DNA of 6,321 bases, from the NCBI GenBank assembly GCA_003517945.1, contig DOZP01000274.1, forward strand, positions 996 through 7,316. Direction: 5' to 3'. The stretch comes from Porphyromonadaceae bacterium. GTDB lineage: Bacteria; Bacteroidota; Bacteroidia; Bacteroidales; Tannerellaceae. This document shows, piece after piece, positions 1 to 6,038 of this stretch (within the stretch, counting starts at the first letter, position 1; every line of letters begins with the position of its first letter). The notes beneath the pieces were generated by a model. It was not told where the DNA came from. It did no database searches and saw nothing but the letters and a program-made list of their open reading frames with translations. Made by a program: the position numbers and the translations under genes.

Positions 1-849
1 ATAGTTATTTTTCAGATCCGCGCCGATAAATTCTTTATAAAAAGACAGGGGCGTATATTCTTTGGTGGAAATGGGATTTCCCTTTGCATCTTTTAATGTC
101 CAGGTGAATTTGGCAGGCGGTTCGCCGAGTGTCAATGCAAGCATTCGATAGATAGTGCCCAGCATATCCGTTTTTTGTTTTTGCAGATCAGCGACGGAAG
201 ATCCGTTGAGAGCGGCTTCCCGTAGGTTTAATCCGAATTCTTTCAATTTCAGTTTGAGCAGGTTTGTCATTTGGCGCGTGTTGTCACTGCTGAATGTTTC
301 GATCATTACATCGGCCGGAACCACACCATATTTGGTAAGAATATCCGCGACGCCGGTAAATTGTCCGCCGTCACTTAACGGGTTTTTGAACAGCCATTCC
401 ACCATTTTGTCATCCATCGGTTTTTCGCGGGTATCAATAATTCCCTGAAGAAACAGATTGGATTTCTCCAACTGATCCCAGAAGAAGGGATAACTATGCG
501 AAAACTGAAAATCTTTCAGGTTATACCGCGTAATGATCTGTGAGCGAAAAACGTTGAGTCCGGTAAACAGCCAGCAACGGCCTGAAGATTTCTGGTTGGT
601 GATCCCTTTACTGTTCACTTTATGTGAAAAGTAGGTGTCGAAATGATTTTTATTCTGATAGTCAATTGCCAGCTTATCAATATCGTTGTGAGTGATTGCG
701 TTTTGTATCGCTTTATCCGTCGGAGTTCCTTCGTAAGATTGTTCGATTTGCCGGAGCATTTCAGGCGATATTCCGCCTTTTTTATCCTGTCCGCACACCG
801 GAATAGCCATTGTTAACCCGGCGCATAAAATGAATATGTATTGTTTCAT
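1..849 (-). CDS. Exported C1B cysteine peptidase (bleomycin hydrolase / aminopeptidase C type), 3' end beyond the window
   Basis: The reading frame starts at ATG 849-847 and stays open to base 1, giving 283 residues. Bleomycin hydrolases are usually about 450-470 aa, so roughly the first 60% is present. Residues 1-21 (MKQYIFILCAGLTMAIPVCG) look like a Sec signal peptide, suggesting a periplasmic enzyme, unlike cytoplasmic PepC of lactic acid bacteria. The signature NQKSSGRCWLF contains Gln86 (oxyanion hole) and the nucleophile Cys92, six residues apart as in papain-fold enzymes. Other family blocks seen are GGISPEMLRQI, NPLSDGGQF (about 156-164) and LGEPPAKFTW (about 242-251). The catalytic His and Asn belong to the part outside the window. 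The family cleaves N-terminal residues from peptides, usually as a hexamer. The gene lies 52 bp downstream of the S41 peptidase with no terminator or TAnnTTTG element between, so co-transcription is likely. No symbol is given because the pepC orthology is not established. Confidence 0.93.
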   Translation of the reverse strand, partial: MKQYIFILCAGLTMAIPVCGQDKKGGISPEMLRQIEQSYEGTPTDKAIQNAITHNDIDKLAIDYQNKNHFDTYFSHKVNSKGITNQKSSGRCWLFTGLNVFRSQIITRYNLKDFQFSHSYPFFWDQLEKSNLFLQGIIDTREKPMDDKMVEWLFKNPLSDGGQFTGVADILTKYGVVPADVMIETFSSDNTRQMTNLLKLKLKEFGLNLREAALNGSSVADLQKQKTDMLGTIYRMLALTLGEPPAKFTWTLKDAKGNPISTKEYTPLSFYKEFIGADLKNNY

Positions 850-901
850 TGTATTGAATTTAGTTGGTGTTTAATTGATCAGCGTAATTGTTCGTCAAGG
901 A

Positions 902-3037
902 TTATTTTTTCAGTATCCTCCGTTTTTTAGATACATAGCCGCAGGCCGCCACGCTTGTCGCAATCAGCATAGCTGCAATAGAAATCTTCATTAAAACGGG
1001 TAGTGAGGACTTTTTTTCAGATTCGGGTTTGGCAAACGGATCGCCACTACGAAAATATTCGCCCCGTTCGATTAGTCCGAGTGTATAGTCAAGTATCACG
1101 TCGTTCCCGGAAAACAGTTCCTCCATTGAGAGTTCCACCGGATAGTCGGGTATCACACCCCTGCCGTAGGGCACACGTTCATTGACGACGTTATCGAAAT
1201 GGGTCTCTACAAGGGGCAACCGGATTTTTATCAGGGAGGCCGGGAGTTGAATATCTACGAATTTGACGGCATTCATAAAGTGGTATGCACTGGCGGTTTC
1301 GCGTCCGACGGTCACTCCGCGATGGTTGCGCACGAGCATTGCCGGCAGGAGTGTCGCCGCCGACACCGATTTCGCATTGGTGAGCATATATATCCGCCCT
1401 TTGTAATTGACGAGCGAATCGGCACGCACTACACTTCCCGCTTCGGAACGCTGATAGAACCCGTCTTTCCCTTCTTCCGGCCGGTAATCGGAAAACATTT
1501 CCGTATCATGCGGATAATTCGTCGCGTATTTGAATACCTTATATTTTGTGTTACTGTTGACCTTGGAAAATCCGTGGAGCGTCATCGGATCGCCGGCAAT
1601 ATATGAATACAATTTGCCCAACACTGCGCCGTCGCCGCCGATATTGTTCCTCATGTCTATCACGAGATTGGGCACTGTGGTTATCGAGTCGATAAATGCA
1701 GCGATTTTCTCTGTTTCGACCTGACTGAGCCAAAACGATTTCAGTCCCAGGTATGCCGTCCGGTCGTTGAGCATCTTCGTTTGGAAATTACCCGAATAGT
1801 CATTGTTTATAGTCATGAATTTCCAGTGATTGGAAATCCATTCCGCCCTTTGTATGCCGGGGATATTAATCTCGTCTTCATCGGCAAACCTGATTTTCAT
1901 GTCTCGCCGGGTGTTGAGGTAAGGTTCCCTGAAATAGCGGATCATTCCCGCAGGGATAGCTAACATGTATTGTTTGAAACTCTCTGTTCTGGCATCATAA
2001 CCATCTATTTTCGAGCCGATTATCCGCTTTATCGAATCGGCGGGAATATTGTTGACGGAAACGATCTGCCTGCCGATCAGATCCTTGAACTGCTCTGTAG
2101 CGTTGGATAACCGCAGCGTATCGCTGAAAAATCCGAACCATATCGCGGGCATATAAGAACTGTTCCCGCCTATTTTCCACTCAGGGGGGTAGAGATGGAT
2201 GTGGCTGTCGTGTACCTTCGCCACCGTTTCTTCGATGATGGCACGAAATTCCCCGTACGGGATATTGCCTCGGCGTGAGTTAATTTTGGCAATGGCGGTT
2301 TCGACATATTCGTCCAATTCTTCAGGCGATACGACGTTGTAAAGGCCTGTGAAACACTCTTTCAGAGCGTCGATATAGATCGTGAAATCTTCTACCGCCT
2401 GTTCTTTGGTGAGCGAGGTCACGGGTTTCGGGTCCACAAAGGGCTTGTATGTGGTTTTCAGACCGAATGGAGTCATGGGATCGGCTTTGCGGCCATTTTT
2501 GTCTGCCTCAATCAGGATCGAAGGTTCGGCTATCTTAAAATAGCCGTGGGCCACGCGCCCAATGGGAGTACCACGTTTTATTTGCTGTCCGGGTTTAAAC
2601 TTTTGGTCGCCGGAAAGCCCTGTAATATGTATTGCGTTACCGTCGGAGGTCCGGACAGTTGCCATGCCGGTAATGTATTTGGGATCAAGAGATTTGTCGA
2701 GATTGCCGGACGCAATCAGTTCGGCTTTTCTTTCGTCTATGCTTTTCGATCCGTCGAGATGCCCGTAAGAATACAGTGTTTGTAACAATGGCTTGTATGT
2801 CATGCTGTATCCGCCGAAAATCCCATCGGAGGGGGCGACCACAATGGAGCCTTCGGGCGCGGATACGATCAGGAGCTCACTGTTCAACTCGTTGTCGACA
2901 AGGTCTTGCGGAAAGTATAGAATGTTTTCCCCTGCTTTTGCGTCCTTGATGGGCCACAGATAAGGGGTTTGTGCGTGGATTTGCGCCAAAACATGGCTGG
3001 CGGCGAACAACATCAAACAGACAAAAAGTTTTTTCAT
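902..3037 (-). CDS. Exported S41-family serine peptidase with degenerate M23/LytM-like N-terminal domain and C-terminal membrane anchor
   Basis: This 711-aa protein starts at ATG 3037-3035, where MKKLFVCLMLFAASHVLA forms a good signal peptide cleaved before Gln19. An in-frame ATG at 3079 would add 14 residues that bury the signal and fall at about the expected transcription start, so I reject it. Residues about 54-191 resemble the M23/LytM fold (APEGSIVVAPSDG; FKPGQQIKRGTPIG at 147-160; EADKNGRKADP), but the HxxxD and HxH metal sites are absent (SILIEA where HLHFEV is expected). Residues about 208-680 are S41: HDSHIH (276-281), a PDZ-like LIGRQIVSVNNIPAD (about 320-334), DMRNNIGG (461-468) and SVSAAT with the probable nucleophile Ser559. 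The Lys found 25 residues after Ser in Prc/CtpA enzymes is Ala584 here, so a tricorn-like triad using His279 is more plausible. Residues about 679-701 are a membrane helix followed by KKRRILKK. The substrate is unknown. It probably heads a transcript with the C1 peptidase. Confidence 0.9.
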   Translation of the reverse strand: MKKLFVCLMLFAASHVLAQIHAQTPYLWPIKDAKAGENILYFPQDLVDNELNSELLIVSAPEGSIVVAPSDGIFGGYSMTYKPLLQTLYSYGHLDGSKSIDERKAELIASGNLDKSLDPKYITGMATVRTSDGNAIHITGLSGDQKFKPGQQIKRGTPIGRVAHGYFKIAEPSILIEADKNGRKADPMTPFGLKTTYKPFVDPKPVTSLTKEQAVEDFTIYIDALKECFTGLYNVVSPEELDEYVETAIAKINSRRGNIPYGEFRAIIEETVAKVHDSHIHLYPPEWKIGGNSSYMPAIWFGFFSDTLRLSNATEQFKDLIGRQIVSVNNIPADSIKRIIGSKIDGYDARTESFKQYMLAIPAGMIRYFREPYLNTRRDMKIRFADEDEINIPGIQRAEWISNHWKFMTINNDYSGNFQTKMLNDRTAYLGLKSFWLSQVETEKIAAFIDSITTVPNLVIDMRNNIGGDGAVLGKLYSYIAGDPMTLHGFSKVNSNTKYKVFKYATNYPHDTEMFSDYRPEEGKDGFYQRSEAGSVVRADSLVNYKGRIYMLTNAKSVSAATLLPAMLVRNHRGVTVGRETASAYHFMNAVKFVDIQLPASLIKIRLPLVETHFDNVVNERVPYGRGVIPDYPVELSMEELFSGNDVILDYTLGLIERGEYFRSGDPFAKPESEKKSSLPVLMKISIAAMLIATSVAACGYVSKKRRILKK

Positions 3038-3085
3038 ATAAAAATAAATAAGATGAATAATACATGAAATTACATTCAAACGTTA

Positions 3086-3093
3086 CAAAGGTA
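3086..3093 (-). promoter_or_regulatory. Bacteroidota-type -7 promoter element for the S41/C1 peptidase genes
   Basis: On the minus strand this reads TACCTTTG, an exact match to the Bacteroidota -7 consensus TAnnTTTG. Transcription would begin close to 3080, leaving a leader of about 40 nt before the ATG at 3037. No TTTG box is visible at the expected -33 distance, so the upstream half is weak or absent. An AT-rich run (about 3121-3150) lies further upstream. The placement supports 3037 as the start codon. Confidence 0.6.
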
Positions 3094-3183
3094 GCTGTTG
3101 TCTGCACGCAGGAGTGTTAGGGTATATTGAAAAAATATTAAATAATGTTATCGCGCGCTTCTACATCCAAAAAAGTGCAAAAA

Positions 3184-3214
3184 AGAGAGTTGCTGCAAAA
3201 TACAGCAACTCTCT
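3184..3214 (-). terminator. Intrinsic terminator of the beta-barrel gene
   Basis: A perfect 12-bp inverted repeat (arms 3184-3195 and 3203-3214, core GAGAGTTGCTG / CAGCAACTCTC) encloses a 7-nt loop. Read on the minus strand it is followed by TTTTTGCACTTTTTT, a two-part T tract. On the plus strand the hairpin is followed by CAAACAC with no T run, so it acts on minus-strand transcripts. It lies 51 bp past the stop codon at 3266 and insulates the peptidase genes from the upstream gene. Confidence 0.88.
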
Positions 3215-3265
3215 CAAACACAAATATATATCCCTATTAACCCTGTTGTATACACCCTAATAGAA

Positions 3266-3862
3266 TTACTTGAAATCACTTACAATTGTGTTTTTTGTAG
3301 ATTTATAAGGTAAATAAACCTGTAAACCCAAGCTCCACACAAGATCGTGCTGATAAGCCGTATCACCAAATCCTGCTATCGCCTGATATTTGGCCGAAGT
3401 TTCAATCGCAACGTTAGAGTTCAGGAAATAAGCAAAACCAGGACCAAAGCCAATGCCTAATCCATTCGTTTTATTGCCTCCTTTTGTTTGGTTCCGTCCG
3501 TGAAATCCTGCATCTATTTCAAAGAAGAATTTGCCGTGTTTAACAACTTCGATATTTTTGTTTGCTATATAATAACGGCCGAAAAGTCCTATTTCGTAAT
3601 CAACTATATTTCCGTTATCATCACCTCCAACATGCTCTATGCCGAGCAGTGCATTTATACCAACAAGTAATCCGTCTCTGATAAAGATCCCGGCTTTAGG
3701 AGTTAAATCGAATTTTATATTGGATCCGGATTTCAGGCCGATATCAAAGCTGCTCAAATTGGTTCCAACCATTGCATATCCTTTTTGAGTCTGCGCATTT
3801 GCATTAACACCAAATACTGCTATCAGAGCAGTTAATAATAATTTCGTAATTGCATTTTTCAT
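3266..3862 (-). CDS. Small outer-membrane beta-barrel protein (OmpX/OmpW-like, OMP_b-brl type)
   Basis: The product is 198 aa. Residues 1-23 (MKNAITKLLLTALIAVFGVNANA) are a clear Sec signal peptide with cleavage before Gln24. The mature part shows alternating polar/hydrophobic strands rich in Gly and aromatic residues: KGYAMVGTNLSSFDIGL, FDLTPKAGIFIRDGLLVGINALLG, YEIGLFGRYYIA, KFFFEIDAGFHG, LGIGFGPGFAYFL, VAIETSAKYQAI and DLVWSLGLQVYLPY. That suits a barrel of about eight strands. The segment TPKAGIFIRDGLLVGINA resembles the 'P-x-x-GYF-x-x-D-x-L-x-x-G' pattern common in Bacteroidota OMP_b-brl proteins. The last strand is not at the C-terminus: about a dozen mostly polar residues (KSTKNTIVSDFK) follow it, which is unusual for a BAM substrate. 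No ligand or function can be assigned. The gene is monocistronic, with its own promoter, a long leader and a terminator. Confidence 0.85.
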   Translation of the reverse strand: MKNAITKLLLTALIAVFGVNANAQTQKGYAMVGTNLSSFDIGLKSGSNIKFDLTPKAGIFIRDGLLVGINALLGIEHVGGDDNGNIVDYEIGLFGRYYIANKNIEVVKHGKFFFEIDAGFHGRNQTKGGNKTNGLGIGFGPGFAYFLNSNVAIETSAKYQAIAGFGDTAYQHDLVWSLGLQVYLPYKSTKNTIVSDFK

Positions 3863-3917
3863 TTTAATTCGTTTTTAAATTAATAATAACCTATTAAAAT
3901 CCATTGTAAAATACTGT

Positions 3918-3948
3918 AACATTCAAATATTTCGGAGATTTAAATGTT
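3918..3948 (-). other. Hairpin in the 5' leader of the beta-barrel gene
   Basis: Arms 3918-3928 and 3938-3948 form an 11-bp stem in the minus-strand transcript (AACATTTAAAT with ATTTGAATGTT, one U-G wobble) around the 9-nt loop CTCCGAAAT. No T tract follows on either strand, so it is not a standard terminator. It sits in the middle of a roughly 100-nt leader and could affect mRNA stability or bind a regulator, but the role is unknown. The stem is AU-rich and may be weak. Confidence 0.45.
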
Positions 3949-3969
3949 TATTGCCGAGAATTACAATTG

Positions 3970-4000
3970 CAAATATAACTAATTATATTAACGAATCAAA
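3970..4000 (-). promoter_or_regulatory. Consensus Bacteroidota promoter for the beta-barrel gene
   Basis: On the minus strand, TTTG (4000-3997) is followed by exactly 19 bp and then TATATTTG (3977-3970). This matches the Bacteroidota sigma-ABfr layout TTTG-N19-TAnnTTTG. The region upstream (4001-4060) is almost pure A/T and could act like an UP element. Transcription should start around 3963-3966, giving a leader of about 100 nt. The full consensus predicts strong expression, as is common for small outer-membrane proteins. Confidence 0.85.
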
Positions 4001-4096
4001 TTATTTTGATATAAAAAATATATATATTCTTATAAATGATAGTATTAAAATTATAAAATAATATATGAGTGATATGTGGATATATAGTTTTCTTAT

Positions 4097-4156
4097 GAGA
4101 AACACCTCAACCACCCCGGCCGGACAGCGCGCCGGAGAAATTGAAGACGGAAATTT
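4097..4156. repeat. Possible degenerate dispersed intergenic element (GC-rich)
   Basis: A GC-rich block stands out in a very AT-rich spacer. On the minus strand it contains GGGGTGGTTGAGGTGTTTC preceded by CCGGCGCGCTGTCCGGCC. From memory this resembles short non-coding elements scattered between genes in Bacteroidales genomes, which carry a GGGGTGGTTGA-type end next to a GC-rich hairpin. Here a short CCGGC/GCCGG stem (4116-4120 with 4131-4135) remains, and the rest is imperfect, as expected of an old copy. No second copy lies in this window, so the assignment rests on recall. Confidence 0.3.
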
Positions 4157-4179
4157 ATGTGCCTGTCGGATAAAACAGG

Positions 4180-4187
4180 TATCTTTG
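4180..4187 (+). promoter_or_regulatory. Candidate -7 promoter element for the AsmA-like gene
   Basis: TATCTTTG matches the TAnnTTTG consensus exactly. With a 19-bp spacer the -33 position (4157-4160) reads TATG, three of four matches to TTTG. Transcription would begin near 4193, about 20 nt before the ATG at 4212, and therefore downstream of the earlier in-frame ATG at 4065. A small inverted repeat CCTGT-N8-ACAGG (4162-4166 / 4175-4179) abuts the element within the spacer and could be an operator, although 5-bp arms can arise by chance. Confidence 0.55.
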
Positions 4188-4211
4188 TGTTTGAAAACGA
4201 ATACAATCCGA

Positions 4212-6038
4212 ATGAGTATAAAGAAAGTGAGAATCTTTAAGAAAATTGCAAAAATAGTATTGATTACAGCGCTATCGGTAGTTGTGCTGCTCTTTTTCCT
4301 CAACTATTTTTTAGCTTACCGGTTAGAGAGCTATTTGAGAAAAGAGCTTGTGGGTCGTGTGTCGGACGCTACGGATCAATTTTATATATTATCTTATGAT
4401 AATCTGTCTATTAATTTGCTGAATGGGGAATTAAGAATTGAAGGTATTGAGTTCAGGCCGGATTCTGCTGTTTTTGATCAGTGGAAAGCACAGGATCGCC
4501 TGCCGGATCTATATTTTGATGCGAAAATAGATGCAATTGATTTCAGGGGGATTAATCTTATCTGGCGTTGGAGCTATGAAAGGCTTGATTTCGATGTGTT
4601 TGAAATACAGTCTCCTGTGCTTGACATTTACCATTCCTGTTATTTATCCGGGCCTGGGCAGAAAATGAAAGTAAAGAAAACAGATGTAAAATCCGAGAAG
4701 AAAAAAACGGAAATGCATTTCAGTCTGGAAGCGCCGTTGATCGAATTGGTATCGCCTTCGTGGACTTTTAGTATGGATCATTTGCTTTTCAACATACAGT
4801 CTGTCTCCTTAGACCGTTTCCGTATGATGAATGCAAAGGTAGGTCTTAACAATGAGAATATGAGCGTAACCCCAACGATAGATGTGGAGTTAAAAGGATT
4901 GTATTATGATCATGAAAAAAGGGATTTTGATGTAAAGGATGTTTATTTTCATACCAAGAATGTTGATTGGGCGTTTGATAATGGTTTTTACAACCTGCAT
5001 GCCGGAAATATATTATTCAGCGGAAATGAATTAACACTGGATGATATTCGTCTGGAATCTCCCTATTCAAAAGAAGAATTTGCGGTCAAACATCCGAAAC
5101 ATGCAGACCGGCTTGGACTGAATGTCAAGCATTTTTCCATGCGTAATATAAATGTACTTTCATTCGTAAAAAACAAAACGCTGGTTGCAGAAAACGCAGT
5201 GGCCGAACAGGTTTTTTTTGAAGTATATAAAAACAGGCAGCTTCCGGTTCAATTGAAATACAAGCCGATGATTTATGAATTTATTCAGAAAGCGCCGGTA
5301 TTGATTGATGTGGATTGCGTGACGGTTCGCGATATGGATCTTGTTTATGAAGAATTATCCCGGAAAGGAAAACGGCCGGGCAAACTGTTTTTTACAGGTA
5401 TAAACGGTGTTTTTCACGATGTAACCAATATTGTAAAACATCCCGATCAATACATTGTGCTGAATGCCGATGCAAAGTTTATGGGCAATGGATCTTTAAC
5501 GGCCGAATGGAAAATTCCGGTTGACTCTTTGAATAAGAGCTTCCTGTTGGATGCCCACATGTCGAAATTTGATTTTTCAGCGTTGAATGCAATGATTACT
5601 CCGGCAGCGCCCATACGTATAACGTCCGGTCAGGTTAATGATCTGACTTTTTCAATCAAGGGAACAGATCTGTTGGCGGATATCCGTATGCGTTTATTAT
5701 ATGAAAATCTGATCGTGGAACTGCTGAAGGAAAAAGAGGATGGAACGGTTGAACGTAAGTTTAATTCGGCATTGGTAAATATGGTTGTGAGAAACAGTAA
5801 TCCACGTCGTAAAAATGAAAAGCCGTATGTTACAAACATAACTTCCGTAAAAAGGGATCCGAACCGATCGACATTCAATTATATCTGGCTGTTGCTGCGC
5901 CCGGCTATAGCCGATGTTGTGGGAGTGTCTCAGGCGGAACAGGAGGCAGCAGGGGAGGTCGCTGAGTTTGTAAAGGCAATCAAATCATTGTTTCATCCGG
6001 ATAAGAATGAGGAGGGTGCCGTAAAAGAACCGGTCTAA
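4212..6038 (+). CDS. AsmA/DUF748-like inner-membrane-anchored periplasmic protein
   Basis: I chose ATG 4212, giving 608 aa, because it yields MSIKKVRIFKKIAK, a basic cytoplasmic tip, directly followed by a membrane helix (about 14-36). An in-frame ATG at 4065 would prepend 49 residues of non-protein-like sequence and precedes the likely promoter. The rest is predicted periplasmic and beta-rich, with repeated short blocks of the AsmA/DUF748 kind: YDNLSINLLNGELRIEGIEF (62-81), IDAIDFRGINLIWRW (106-120), FEIQSPVLDIYHS (130-142) and, near the end, PAAPIRITSGQVNDLTFSI (464-482) and IRMRLLYENLIVELL (491-505). A lysine-rich linker lies at about 152-166. The final 40 residues are polar and charged with probable helix. 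No catalytic motif is visible. AsmA-like proteins are implicated in lipid or outer-membrane homeostasis; which role applies here is unknown. It has no same-strand neighbour in the window, and its stop overlaps the convergent glycosidase gene. Confidence 0.75.
   Translation: MSIKKVRIFKKIAKIVLITALSVVVLLFFLNYFLAYRLESYLRKELVGRVSDATDQFYILSYDNLSINLLNGELRIEGIEFRPDSAVFDQWKAQDRLPDLYFDAKIDAIDFRGINLIWRWSYERLDFDVFEIQSPVLDIYHSCYLSGPGQKMKVKKTDVKSEKKKTEMHFSLEAPLIELVSPSWTFSMDHLLFNIQSVSLDRFRMMNAKVGLNNENMSVTPTIDVELKGLYYDHEKRDFDVKDVYFHTKNVDWAFDNGFYNLHAGNILFSGNELTLDDIRLESPYSKEEFAVKHPKHADRLGLNVKHFSMRNINVLSFVKNKTLVAENAVAEQVFFEVYKNRQLPVQLKYKPMIYEFIQKAPVLIDVDCVTVRDMDLVYEELSRKGKRPGKLFFTGINGVFHDVTNIVKHPDQYIVLNADAKFMGNGSLTAEWKIPVDSLNKSFLLDAHMSKFDFSALNAMITPAAPIRITSGQVNDLTFSIKGTDLLADIRMRLLYENLIVELLKEKEDGTVERKFNSALVNMVVRNSNPRRKNEKPYVTNITSVKRDPNRSTFNYIWLLLRPAIADVVGVSQAEQEAAGEVAEFVKAIKSLFHPDKNEEGAVKEPV

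Larger units (their letters stand above)
3863..4211. other. Divergent intergenic control region
   Basis: This 349-bp gap separates the beta-barrel gene (leftward) from the AsmA-like gene (rightward). It contains the leftward leader with its hairpin (3918-3948), the leftward promoter (3970-4000), a very AT-rich block with no coding signal (about 4001-4095), a short GC-rich block (4097-4156) and the rightward promoter candidate (4180-4187). I see no tRNA, no recognisable riboswitch and no credible small gene. Confidence 0.75.

Noticed and set aside
155..448. Plus-strand reading frame of 97 codons
   Set aside because: It lies wholly opposite the C1 peptidase frame, which has a conserved active-site signature; the product shows no protein-family character.
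902..982. LPXTG-type sortase signal at the S41 C-terminus
   Set aside because: LPVLM lacks the Thr-Gly of the motif and sortase anchoring to peptidoglycan is not expected in this group; a plain membrane anchor is simpler.
1199..1606. Plus-strand reading frame of 135 codons, and several shorter ones across 1003-2785
   Set aside because: They lie opposite the S41 peptidase and are shadows of its codon usage.
3038..3079. Longer start for the S41 peptidase at ATG 3079
   Set aside because: The extra 14 residues would precede a well-formed signal peptide, and the likely transcription start is about 3080.
3184..3214. Hairpin as a bidirectional terminator
   Set aside because: Only the minus-strand side is followed by a T tract, and no plus-strand gene ends nearby.
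4065..4211. Longer start for the AsmA-like protein at ATG 4065
   Set aside because: The 49 extra residues are translated from the AT-rich spacer and GC-rich block, and the promoter candidate at 4180-4187 lies downstream of that ATG.
4001..4303. Minus-strand reading frame of 100 codons rich in Ile and Phe
   Set aside because: It is low-complexity translation of AT-rich spacer plus the antisense of the AsmA-like membrane helix, with no start signal of its own.
5630..5878. Minus-strand reading frame of 82 codons
   Set aside because: It is opposite the conserved C-terminal block of the AsmA-like protein.
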